Assembly: GCF_000718255.1 (NCBI RefSeq)
Contig: NZ_JOFJ01000006.1
Span: 186,001 to 250,000 of the forward strand
Direction of reading: 5' to 3'
Origin: Spirillospora albida
Lineage (GTDB): Bacteria; Actinomycetota; Actinomycetes; Streptosporangiales; Streptosporangiaceae
DNA: 64,000 bases
The notes beneath the pieces are model-generated. The model saw only the letters and a list, made by a program, of their open reading frames with translations. It made no database searches and was not told where the DNA came from. Of this stretch, positions 43,026-50,461 are shown piece by piece. The translations under genes and the position numbers were made by a program. Positions within the stretch are counted from its first letter, which is position 1, and each line of letters opens with the position of its first letter.

Positions 43026-44347
43026 GGGGCAACAGGCGTTTCACGGCGGCCGCGGTCGCGGCCGGGATGGTGCTGGCGTCGGCCGCCGCGTGCGGCGGCG
43101 ACGACGACGGCGGCGGTTCGGGCGACGAGACGTCCGCCGGCGGGACCGCGCTCAAGGGCGTCAAGATCGAGGTGGCCGCCAAGTGGACCGGCACCGAGGA
43201 GACCAACTTCCGCAAGGTGCTGCAGGCGTTCGAGAAGAAGACGGGCGCGACCGTCACCTACGCCTCGACCGGTGAGAACACCGACGCCTACCTCGGCCCG
43301 CGCATCGGGGCGAAGACCCCGCCGGACGTGGCGATCCTGCCGCAGCCGGGCCTGATGCAGCAGTACGCGAAGGAGGGCTCCCTGAAGCCCCTGTCCGCGG
43401 ACGTCGTGTCGGCGGTGGGCTCCAACTACGCGCCCTACTGGAAGGAGCTGGGCTCCGCCGACGGCAAGACCTACGGCGTGATGGTCAAGGCCGCCTACAA
43501 GTCGATCCTGTGGTACCGGCCGAAGGCGTTCGAGGACGCGGGCGTCCAGCCCCCGGCGACCACCGACGACCTGGTGAAGGCCGCCGCCACGATCCGGGAC
43601 GCGGGCACCACCCCGTTCGCCCTGGCCGCCGGGCCGCAGGACTCCTGGACGCTGACCGACTGGTTCGAGAACGTGTACCTGTCGCAGGCGGGGCCGGAGA
43701 ACTACGACAAGCTCGCCAAGCACGAGATCAAGTGGACCGACCCGACGGTCGCGAAGGCGCTCACCACGCTCGCCGCGATCTGGAAGCCGGAGTACCTGAA
43801 CGGCGGGGTCGCGTCCGCGACCAAGACGAAGTTCGACGAGTCGGTCACCCAGGTGTTCGGCCAGGAGAAGGCCGCGATGGTGTACGGCGGCGACTTCGCC
43901 GCCGCGCTCATCGGGACGACGAAGGCGAAGGTCGGCACGGACGCGAAGGTGTTCGCGTTCCCGAAGGCCGGCGCCACCGCCCCGGCGATCCTCGGCGGCG
44001 ACGTCGCCGTCGCGCTCAAGGACGGCAAGGGCGCGCAGGAGCTGATGAAGTACCTCGCGTCCCCGGAGGCCGGGAAGATCTGGGCCGGGCTCGGCGGGTA
44101 CCTGACGCCCAACAAGAGCGTCCCGCCGGACGCGTACGCCGACCCGGTGGCCAAGGAGCTCGTCGCGCAGCTCCAGCAGGCCGGCGAGGCCGCCCGGTAC
44201 GACATGTCCGACCTGACGCCCGCCGCGTTCGGCGCGACGCCCGGCAAGGGCATGTGGGAGGCGCTGCGCGGGCTCGTGCAGAAGCCGTCGGACGTGAAGG
44301 GGACGCAGGCGAAGCTCGAGGCCGCCGCCGCGAGCGCCTACAAGTGA
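43022..44347 (+). CDS. Carbohydrate ABC transporter solute-binding lipoprotein
   Basis: Extracellular binding protein of 441 residues that delivers sugar to the two permeases. The signal peptide ends in the lipobox AAAC with Cys about 24, followed by an acidic Gly/Asp linker. The mature sequence has the family-1 extracellular binding fold (FEKKTGATVTYASTGENTDAYLGPRI near 55-80, YGVMVKAAYKSILWYRPKAFEDAG near 150). The sugar is unknown; alpha-glucoside importers are the closest general type, an inference. Confidence 0.9.
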   Translation: MRGNRRFTAAAVAAGMVLASAAACGGDDDGGGSGDETSAGGTALKGVKIEVAAKWTGTEETNFRKVLQAFEKKTGATVTYASTGENTDAYLGPRIGAKTPPDVAILPQPGLMQQYAKEGSLKPLSADVVSAVGSNYAPYWKELGSADGKTYGVMVKAAYKSILWYRPKAFEDAGVQPPATTDDLVKAAATIRDAGTTPFALAAGPQDSWTLTDWFENVYLSQAGPENYDKLAKHEIKWTDPTVAKALTTLAAIWKPEYLNGGVASATKTKFDESVTQVFGQEKAAMVYGGDFAAALIGTTKAKVGTDAKVFAFPKAGATAPAILGGDVAVALKDGKGAQELMKYLASPEAGKIWAGLGGYLTPNKSVPPDAYADPVAKELVAQLQQAGEAARYDMSDLTPAAFGATPGKGMWEALRGLVQKPSDVKGTQAKLEAAAASAYK

Positions 44348-44366
44348 TCCGGTAGGGGTTTCCCTG

Positions 44367-45764
44367 ATGAAGGCTCCGAAGGACGGGGTGCCGCCGGCCG
44401 CTACGGCCGGCGGCGCCGCCGCCGTCGCCACGGCGGACGGGACGGACGGGCCGGGCGGCCGCCGCGCCCGGGCACGGGAACGGCTGGCGCCGCCGTCGTG
44501 GCTGGCGATGCTGTTCCTGCTCCCGTCGCTGGTGGTGCTCGGCTTCCTGGTCGTCTACCCGATCGTCTACTCGGTGATCCGCAGCCTGTTCGACGCGTCG
44601 GGGGACTCCTTCGTCGGCATCGACAACTACACCGGCGTCTTCCAGGGGGAGAACAACCTCATCGCGGTGCGCAACACCGCGATCTGGGTGGTCGTCGCCC
44701 CCACCGTGACGACGATCCTCGGGCTGCTGTTCGCCGTCCTCACCGAGCGGATCCGGTGGGCGACGGTGTTCAAGCTCGTGGTCTTCATGCCGATGGCGAT
44801 CTCGCTGCTGGCCTCCGGCATCATCTTCCGGCTCGTGTACGAGCAGGATCCGGACAAGGGCGTCGGCAACGCGGTCCTCGTCGGCGTGCACGACATGTTC
44901 GCGGGCGCCACCCGCTATCCGGGCGCCGCGCCGCGCGGAGGCGGCGACCAGCCGGTGCGCGCGGAGGGCGGCGGCGTGGTGACGGCGGCGCCCGTGCAGG
45001 GCGGGCGGAGCGCGCTGCTGCCGCTGGTGCGGGTCCGGCCCGAGAATCTGCCGAAGGACGCGAAGCCGGCGGCGCAGGCCCCGGCGGCCCGTCCCGGGCA
45101 GATCACCGGGACGGTCTGGTTCGACTTCACCCGGGGCGGCGGCGGAACGCCGAACGTCCCGAACGCGGGCGAGACCGGCCTGCCCGGCGTCACGGTCGAG
45201 GCGGTCCGGGACGGCAAGGTCGTGGCTAAGGCGACCACCCGCGCCGACGGCACGTTCACGCTGCGGGACGTGCCGTCGGCGACGGTGTCCGTCCGGCTGC
45301 CGGCGGACAACTTCACCGCCGCCTACCGCGGCGCGGAGTGGCTCGGCGACACCCTCATCACGCCCGCGATCATCGCGTCGTACCTGTGGGTGTGGTCGGG
45401 GTTCGCGATGGTGCTGATCGCCGCGGGGCTGGCCGCGATCCCCCGGGACGCGCTGGAGGCCGCCCGCGTCGACGGCGCCACCGAGTGGCAGGTGTTCCGG
45501 CGGGTGACGATCCCGCTGCTGATGCCCGTCCTGACGGTGGTGCTGGTGACGCTGGTGATCAACGTGCTGAAGGTGTTCGACCTGGTGTTCATCATCGGCG
45601 GCGGCGATCCCAACGCGAACGTGCTGGCGCTGCAGATGTGGACCGTGTCGTTCGGCGGCGGCAACGACCAGGGCGCGGGCAGCGCCATCGCGGTGCTGCT
45701 GTTCGTGCTGGTGCTGCCCGCCATGCTGTTCAACATCCGGCGACTGCAGCAGGAGCGCAGATGA
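44367..45764 (+). CDS. Sugar ABC importer permease with inserted Cna-B-like extracellular domain
   Basis: MalF-type membrane protein of 465 residues, over 150 longer than usual. Helices are predicted at about 44-71, 100-126 and 133-157, and after a large insert at about 328-358, 383-405 and 435-455. The EAA loop (DALEAARVDGATEWQVFRRVTIP) is intact near 361. Residues about 175-325 form one extracellular loop with a Pro/Ala-rich linker and a beta-sandwich like Cna-B/carboxypeptidase regulatory repeats (ITGTVWFDF, GLPGVTVEAV, TRADGTFTLRDVPSATVSVRLP). It may contact the binding protein or cell wall. Stop overlaps the next permease by 4 bases. Confidence 0.9.
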   Translation: MKAPKDGVPPAATAGGAAAVATADGTDGPGGRRARARERLAPPSWLAMLFLLPSLVVLGFLVVYPIVYSVIRSLFDASGDSFVGIDNYTGVFQGENNLIAVRNTAIWVVVAPTVTTILGLLFAVLTERIRWATVFKLVVFMPMAISLLASGIIFRLVYEQDPDKGVGNAVLVGVHDMFAGATRYPGAAPRGGGDQPVRAEGGGVVTAAPVQGGRSALLPLVRVRPENLPKDAKPAAQAPAARPGQITGTVWFDFTRGGGGTPNVPNAGETGLPGVTVEAVRDGKVVAKATTRADGTFTLRDVPSATVSVRLPADNFTAAYRGAEWLGDTLITPAIIASYLWVWSGFAMVLIAAGLAAIPRDALEAARVDGATEWQVFRRVTIPLLMPVLTVVLVTLVINVLKVFDLVFIIGGGDPNANVLALQMWTVSFGGGNDQGAGSAIAVLLFVLVLPAMLFNIRRLQQERR

Positions 45765-46702
45765 CGAACGGGAAGGCGGCCGGGACCCGCACCGAGCCCG
45801 GCGGCGCCACGGCGAGCGGCGCGGCGGGCGCGCCCCGGCGCGGAGTCGCGTCCCGGATCGTGGGGCGGCTCGGCGGCGGCTTCGTGCAGGCGATGCTGGT
45901 GCTGATCGCGCTGTTCTGGCTGGTGCCCACGATCGGCCTGCTGGTGGCGTCGCTGCGCTCCACCCAGGACAACGCCGCCAGCGGCTGGTGGACGGTGTTC
46001 ACGCGGCCGACCGAGCTGACGTTCGGCGCCTACTCCGCGCTGCTGGAGAAGGACGACTTCGTCGACTCGTTCTGGAACACCATCATGATCACCGTGCCGT
46101 CGACGGTGCTCGTCGTCGTGATCGCCTCGCTGGCCGCGTACGCGTTCGCGTGGATGGAGTTCCCCGGCCGGGACTGGCTGTTCCTCGCGGTGGTCGCGCT
46201 GCTGGTCGTGCCGGTGCAGGTCGCGCTGATCCCGGTCGCGAAGCTCTACGGGAGGGTCGACGTCGGCGGGTTCACGATGTTCGGGTCCGTCACCGGCGTC
46301 GTGCTGTTCCACGTCGCGTTCGGGCTGCCGTTCGCGATCTTCCTGCTGCGCAACTTCTTCGCCGCGATCCCGCGCGACCTGCTGGAGGCGGCGCGGATGG
46401 ACGGCGGCTCCGAGTGGACGATCTTCCGGCGGGTGATCTTCCCGCTGGGCGGGCCGGCGATCGCGTCGCTGGGGATCTTCCAGTTCCTGTGGGTGTGGAA
46501 CGACCTCCTCGTCGCGCTGGTGTTCGCCGACACGGGCTCGCAGCCGATGACGAAGTGGCTGCAGTCGCAGATGCGGCAGTTCACGGGGAACATCGACATC
46601 CTCGCGCCGGGCGCGTTCCTGTCGCTGATCGTCCCGCTCGCCGTGTTCTTCGCCTTCCAGCGGTACTTCGTGCAGGGGGTCCTGGCCGGCTCCGTCAAGT
46701 AG
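45761..46702 (+). CDS. Sugar ABC importer permease (MalG type)
   Basis: Second membrane subunit of the importer, 313 residues with six membrane helices after a soluble 40-residue N-terminus. The EAA loop reads DLLEAARMDGGSEWTIFRRVIFP (near 205). Length is normal for the family. Translation is coupled to the upstream permease, and the operon ends in the strong hairpin at 46721-46755. Confidence 0.93.
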   Translation: MTNGKAAGTRTEPGGATASGAAGAPRRGVASRIVGRLGGGFVQAMLVLIALFWLVPTIGLLVASLRSTQDNAASGWWTVFTRPTELTFGAYSALLEKDDFVDSFWNTIMITVPSTVLVVVIASLAAYAFAWMEFPGRDWLFLAVVALLVVPVQVALIPVAKLYGRVDVGGFTMFGSVTGVVLFHVAFGLPFAIFLLRNFFAAIPRDLLEAARMDGGSEWTIFRRVIFPLGGPAIASLGIFQFLWVWNDLLVALVFADTGSQPMTKWLQSQMRQFTGNIDILAPGAFLSLIVPLAVFFAFQRYFVQGVLAGSVK

Positions 46703-46720
46703 CGCGGTCCCGTGACGGGT

Positions 46721-46755
46721 GAGGCCCGCGCCCCCGACGTGGGGGCGCGGGCCTC
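46721..46755. terminator. Bidirectional terminator between convergent sugar-transport genes
   Basis: A perfect 15-bp stem (46721-46735 with 46741-46755) closes a GACGT loop, 18 bp from the importer operon and 14 bp from the minus-strand ATPase gene. Confidence 0.75.
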
Positions 46756-46769
46756 GCGCTCGCGGGGGC

Positions 46770-48029
46770 TCAGCCCGCGGGGACGGTGTCCTGAGCGGTG
46801 TCCACGGCGGTGTCGGCGGCCCGTGCCGCGCGGTGGCCGATCGCCAGGCCGCTGGCAGGGTCGAAGAAGTGCAGCCGCTTGGTGTCGACGGCCAGGTCGA
46901 TCTCCTGACCGGGGCGGACGTGCGAGCGGGAGTTCACGCGGGCCGTCCACAGCGCCCGGTTCTCGGTGAGCGGCAGCGCCAGCTCGGCCTCGCCGTCGGC
47001 GCCGTCCTCGGCGAGGTCGGCGGTGTCCTTGTGCTCGACGGGCGGCGCGTCGATCGCGAAGATGACGTTGATCTCGCTGCCGAGCTCCTCGGTGACGCTG
47101 CTGCGGGCGTGCAGGGTGGCCCAGTCGGCGTCGGCGTGCGCGGCGTCCTCGAAGTCGGACGGCCGCACGCCGAGGATCACCTTCCGGCCGAGGTAGCCGT
47201 CCAGGCCGGGCCTGTCCTCGAACAGGGCGTCCGGGACCGGCAGGGAGTACCCGGCGAACGCGACCCGCGCGCCGCCGTCGCCGCGCGTCAGCTCGGCGGT
47301 CGCGAAGTTCATCGCGGGGGAGCCGATGAACCCGGCGACGAACAGGTTCACCGGGTCGTCGAACAGCCGCTGGGGCGTGTCGACCTGCTGGAGGACGCCC
47401 TCGCGCAGCACGCAGACCCGCGTGCCGAGCGTCATCGCCTCGATCTGGTCGTGGGTGACGTACACGGTGGTGACGCCGAGGCGCTCGTGGAGCTGGCTGA
47501 GCGAGGCGCGCATCGACACGCGGAGCTTGGCGTCCAGGTTCGACAGCGGCTCGTCCATGAGGAAGGCCTGCGGCTGGCGGACGATCGCGCGGCCCATCGC
47601 GACGCGCTGGCGCTGGCCGCCCGACAGGGCGGCGGGCTTGCGGCTCAGGTACTGCTCCAGGCCGAGCATCTGCGCGGCCTCGGCGACCTTCTTCTTGATC
47701 TCGGCCTTGGGGGTGCCGCGCAGCTTGAGGCCGAAGGCGAGGTTCTGCTCGACGGTCATGTGCGGGTAGAGCGCGTAGTTCTGGAACACCATCGCGATGT
47801 CGCGGTCCTTGGGGGCGAGGTCGTTGACGACCCGGTCGCCGATGGAGACGGTGCCGCCGCTGATCTCCTCCAGGCCGGCGATCATGCGCAGCGCGGTCGA
47901 CTTGCCGCAGCCGGACGGGCCGACCAGCACCATGAACTCGCCGTCGCGGATCTCCAGGTCCAGGGAGTCCACGGCCTTCACCCCGCCCGCGTACACCTTG
48001 TCCACGCCGTCCAGCACGATCTTCGCCAT
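46770..48029 (-). CDS. Second MsmK/UgpC-type sugar ABC ATPase
   Basis: ATPase of 419 residues with Walker A GPSGCGKST, signature LSGGQRQRVAMGRAI, Walker B FLMDEPLSNLD and the C-terminal TOBE domain. It has no permeases beside it, so it may serve several importers in the way MsmX-like ATPases do. AAGGGGAT sets this ATG; an upstream in-frame ATG would place the operator inside the coding region. A perfect palindrome (48043-48060) lies directly upstream, and the gene is divergent from a LacI regulator, so it is very likely under LacI control. Confidence 0.93.
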   Translation of the reverse strand: MAKIVLDGVDKVYAGGVKAVDSLDLEIRDGEFMVLVGPSGCGKSTALRMIAGLEEISGGTVSIGDRVVNDLAPKDRDIAMVFQNYALYPHMTVEQNLAFGLKLRGTPKAEIKKKVAEAAQMLGLEQYLSRKPAALSGGQRQRVAMGRAIVRQPQAFLMDEPLSNLDAKLRVSMRASLSQLHERLGVTTVYVTHDQIEAMTLGTRVCVLREGVLQQVDTPQRLFDDPVNLFVAGFIGSPAMNFATAELTRGDGGARVAFAGYSLPVPDALFEDRPGLDGYLGRKVILGVRPSDFEDAAHADADWATLHARSSVTEELGSEINVIFAIDAPPVEHKDTADLAEDGADGEAELALPLTENRALWTARVNSRSHVRPGQEIDLAVDTKRLHFFDPASGLAIGHRAARAADTAVDTAQDTVPAG

Positions 48030-48042
48030 CGGATCCCCTTTC

Positions 48043-48060
48043 GATGGAAACGTTTCCATC
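48043..48060. promoter_or_regulatory. LacI-type operator 1
   Basis: GATGGAAACGTTTCCATC is a perfect 18-bp palindrome 14 bases before the ATPase start on the minus strand. Its TGGAAACGTTTCCA core is of the kind bound by LacI/GalR repressors. Confidence 0.75.
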
Positions 48061-48108
48061 TTGCCGTCGCTCACCAGGTCTTTCGTCTATTGAGTGGAGC
48101 TAACATGA

Positions 48109-48122
48109 TGGAAACGTTTCCA
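48109..48122. promoter_or_regulatory. LacI-type operator 2
   Basis: TGGAAACGTTTCCA, identical to the core of operator 1 with centres 64 bp apart, lies on the lacI side of the intergenic region. The pair would allow looping and autoregulation. Confidence 0.75.
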
Positions 48123-48167
48123 GGAAAGCGGCGGCCGACCGGGCTGGACGCCGGCGGGAGGATCGGG

Positions 48168-49238
48168 ATGGCGGAGCGGGCGGCGACGATCAAGGACGTG
48201 GCGGCGGCGGCCGGGGTCGGCATCGCCACCGTCTCCCGGGTGTTCTCCGGGACCGGCGCGGTCGCCGCCGGCACCCGCGAGCGCGTGCTCGCCGCCGCGG
48301 CCGACCTCGGCTACCGGCCGAGCGCCCTCGGCCGCGGCCTGAGGACCGCCCGCAGCGGCGGCATCGGCCTCATCGTGCCGGACGTCACCGACCCGTTCTG
48401 CGCCGAGCTCACCGCGGGCGTCCTCGCGTGCGCCCGCACCCTGGGCGGCCACGTCGTCGTGGACGCCGCGCACGGCGACCCCGCCCGCGAGGCCGAGATC
48501 CTCGACCGGCTCGTCGAGCAGCGCGTCGACGGGATCATCGCGGTCCCGGCGGGGGACGAGTCCGGCTGGCGGGGCGCCGCGCGGGTCTGCCCCCGCCTCG
48601 TGTTCGCCGACCGCGCCCTGCCCGGCCTGCCGGAGGTCCCGGCCGTCCTCGCCGACGACGCCGGCGGCGTCCGCGCCCTGGTCGAGTACCTGGCGGGGCT
48701 CGGCCACCGCCGCATCGCCTACCTCGGCGCCGCCGCCCCGGGCGCGACGCCCGGCGTCCGGGAGCGGGCGTTCCGCGACGCCCACGCGCCCGCCGGGCTC
48801 GTCCTGGACGAGGACCTCGTCGTGCCCGCCCGGCCCGCCCGCGACGCCGCGTACGCGGCCGCCGCGGGGCTGCTGCAGCGCCGCGACGACGTCACCGCCG
48901 TGCTCGCCGCCGGGCACCTGCTCGGCGAGGCGGCCGTGCTCGTCGCCCGCGAGCTGGACCTGCGCGTCCCCGCCGACGTGTCGATCGCGATGGTCGACGA
49001 CGTCGCGTGGGCGGAGCTGTGCGACCCGCCGCTGACCGCCGTCGCGCGGCCCGCCCGCGACATGGGGTACCGCGCCTGCGAGCTGCTGCTGCGCGACCGC
49101 GCCCGCCGGGGCCCGGCCGGCCCGGTGCTGCTGCCGACCGAGCTGGTCGTGCGCGGCAGCTGCGGCGCGCTGCGCTCCGCGCGCCCGGGGGGACGGCCCT
49201 CCGGCCGCTCCCGTCCACATGCCGAGACGATCCGGTGA
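48168..49238 (+). CDS. LacI-family transcriptional regulator
   Basis: Sugar-responsive repressor of 356 residues. The helix-turn-helix and hinge span about 4-60 (ATIKDVAAAAGVGIATVSRVFSG, then GYRPSALGRGLRT), followed by a periplasmic-binding-protein-like effector domain. GGGAGGATC before this ATG gives the ribosome binding site. Two TGGAAACGTTTCCA palindromes in the divergent region are its probable targets, controlling itself and the ATPase. Confidence 0.93.
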   Translation: MAERAATIKDVAAAAGVGIATVSRVFSGTGAVAAGTRERVLAAAADLGYRPSALGRGLRTARSGGIGLIVPDVTDPFCAELTAGVLACARTLGGHVVVDAAHGDPAREAEILDRLVEQRVDGIIAVPAGDESGWRGAARVCPRLVFADRALPGLPEVPAVLADDAGGVRALVEYLAGLGHRRIAYLGAAAPGATPGVRERAFRDAHAPAGLVLDEDLVVPARPARDAAYAAAAGLLQRRDDVTAVLAAGHLLGEAAVLVARELDLRVPADVSIAMVDDVAWAELCDPPLTAVARPARDMGYRACELLLRDRARRGPAGPVLLPTELVVRGSCGALRSARPGGRPSGRSRPHAETIR

Positions 49239-49289
49239 GCGGAGTCCGATCTGTGATCTGTGCCGCCGCGGGCGGGCCCCGCGGCGCGC

Positions 49290-49295
49290 TAGATT
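49290..49295 (+). promoter_or_regulatory. Candidate leaderless -10 element for the lrp-type gene
   Basis: TAGATT ends 7 bases before the GTG at 49303. Confidence 0.4.
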
Positions 49296-49302
49296 TCGCA
49301 TC

Positions 49303-49743
49303 GTGGAGGAGATCGATCGTCAGATCATGCGGCTGCTGGCCGGCGACGGGCGAATGAGCTTCACCGACCTGGCCCGGGAGACCGGGCTGTCGGTGTCGGC
49401 CGTGCACCAGCGCGTGCGGCGGCTGCAGAAGCGCGGGACCATCCGGGGGTTCGCCGCCCAGCTCGACAGCCGGGAGATCGGGCTTCCGCTGACCGCGTTC
49501 GTCTCGATCAAGCCGATCGACCCGGCCGCGCCGGACGACGCCCCCGACCGGCTGGCGCACCTGGAGGCGATCGAGGCGTGCCACTCGGTCGCGGGGGAGG
49601 AGAGCTACATCCTCAAGGTCCGCGTCGCGTCCCCGAACGAGCTGGAGGACCTCCTGCAGCGGATCCGGGCCGCCGCGAACGTAGCGACCCGCACCACGGT
49701 CGTGCTGAGCACCCCCTGGGAAAGCCGCCCGCCCGCATTGTGA
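49303..49743 (+). CDS. Lrp/AsnC-family regulator
   Basis: Amino-acid-responsive regulator of 146 residues. The helix-turn-helix is at about 1-55 (DRQIMRLLAGDGRMSFTDLARETGLSVSAVHQRVRRL) and the C-terminal RAM domain from about 65 (LTAFVSIKP...). The GTG start was chosen because conserved sequence begins there and a leaderless promoter precedes it. Its targets are unknown; the lysine genes 3 kb further on are one possibility, but no direct sign links them. Confidence 0.88.
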   Translation: MEEIDRQIMRLLAGDGRMSFTDLARETGLSVSAVHQRVRRLQKRGTIRGFAAQLDSREIGLPLTAFVSIKPIDPAAPDDAPDRLAHLEAIEACHSVAGEESYILKVRVASPNELEDLLQRIRAAANVATRTTVVLSTPWESRPPAL

Positions 49744-49747
49744 GACG

Positions 49748-49774
49748 GGCGCGGTCGGGCACGACGACCGCGCC
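49748..49774. terminator. Hairpin between convergent lrp and FHA genes
   Basis: GGCGCGGTCG and CGACCGCGCC form a perfect 10-bp stem around a 7-base loop, 4 bp after the lrp stop. Confidence 0.6.
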
Positions 49775-49780
49775 GGGCCC

Positions 49781-49800
49781 GACCTTACAACGTCAAGGGC
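49781..49800. promoter_or_regulatory. TACAAYGTMAAG element, copy 2
   Basis: GACCTTACAACGTCAAGGGC sits just outside the FHA gene stop. Its CCTT-N8-AAGG outer repeat is the most symmetric of the three copies. Confidence 0.25.
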
Positions 49801-49808
49801 GCGGCCCG

Positions 49809-50345
49809 TCAGGACGCGGCGACGATGAAGGCCGCCTCGCCGAACCCGATCTCATCGCCGGCGCGGACCCGCGCCGGGCCGGTCAGCCGCCACCCGTTGA
49901 CCCGGGTGCCGTTCATCGACCCGAGGTCGGTGACCATCCATCCCTCCTCGGCGCGGTACAGCTCGGCGTGGAACCGGGACACGGTCAGGTCGGTGAGGAG
50001 GAACTGGCAGCCGGGGGCGCGGCCGACGACGATGCGGGCGCCGTCGGCGGGCAGGGTGAAGCGGGGCAGCCGCGGTGCCCGCCACGCCGCCTCGAGCCGG
50101 GCGGTCACCTGCGAGACCGTGGCGACCAGGCCGGTCAGCCGGCCGACGACGCGGCCGGCGGGCGGCAGGTCGTGCACGATGTCGTCCAGTTCGGCCCGGC
50201 TGCGCGCGCGCAGCACCTGGTCGACGCGGCGCTCGAACGTCTCGTGGGACATCCGGCCCTCGGCCACGCGGTCGCCGAGGACGCGCAGGACGCGGTCCCG
50301 CTCCCCGTCGGACGCCCGTACCGGGAAAGAGGGCTGACCGTCCAT
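49809..50345 (-). CDS. DUF1707-FHA protein
   Basis: Predicted signalling protein of 178 residues. The N-terminal DUF1707 domain (about 7-62, RASDGERDRVLRVLGDRVAEGRMSHETFERRVDQVL region) is joined to a C-terminal FHA domain (about 95-175) with the phosphothreonine-binding motif VGRAPGC...VSRFHAEL...LGSMNGTRVNG. It would bind targets phosphorylated by a Ser/Thr kinase; none is encoded nearby. No membrane helix is seen although DUF1707 proteins often have one. Confidence 0.88.
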   Translation of the reverse strand: MDGQPSFPVRASDGERDRVLRVLGDRVAEGRMSHETFERRVDQVLRARSRAELDDIVHDLPPAGRVVGRLTGLVATVSQVTARLEAAWRAPRLPRFTLPADGARIVVGRAPGCQFLLTDLTVSRFHAELYRAEEGWMVTDLGSMNGTRVNGWRLTGPARVRAGDEIGFGEAAFIVAAS

Positions 50346-50393
50346 GCCGTGAGTATCCAGTTCCCGTCGTCGCCTGTCCAGAAAGCTCCGGAC

Positions 50394-50423
50394 GAGGGCG
50401 GGCGGTCGATTCCGCCCGCCCTC
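50394..50423 (-). terminator. Terminator of the acyl-CoA dehydrogenase gene
   Basis: A perfect 12-bp stem (50394-50405 with 50412-50423) with a 6-base loop lies 38 bp beyond the minus-strand stop at 50462. Confidence 0.65.
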
Positions 50424-50461
50424 CACCTGTTCGATGCCCGGAACGCGGCTCGGGTTCGCGG

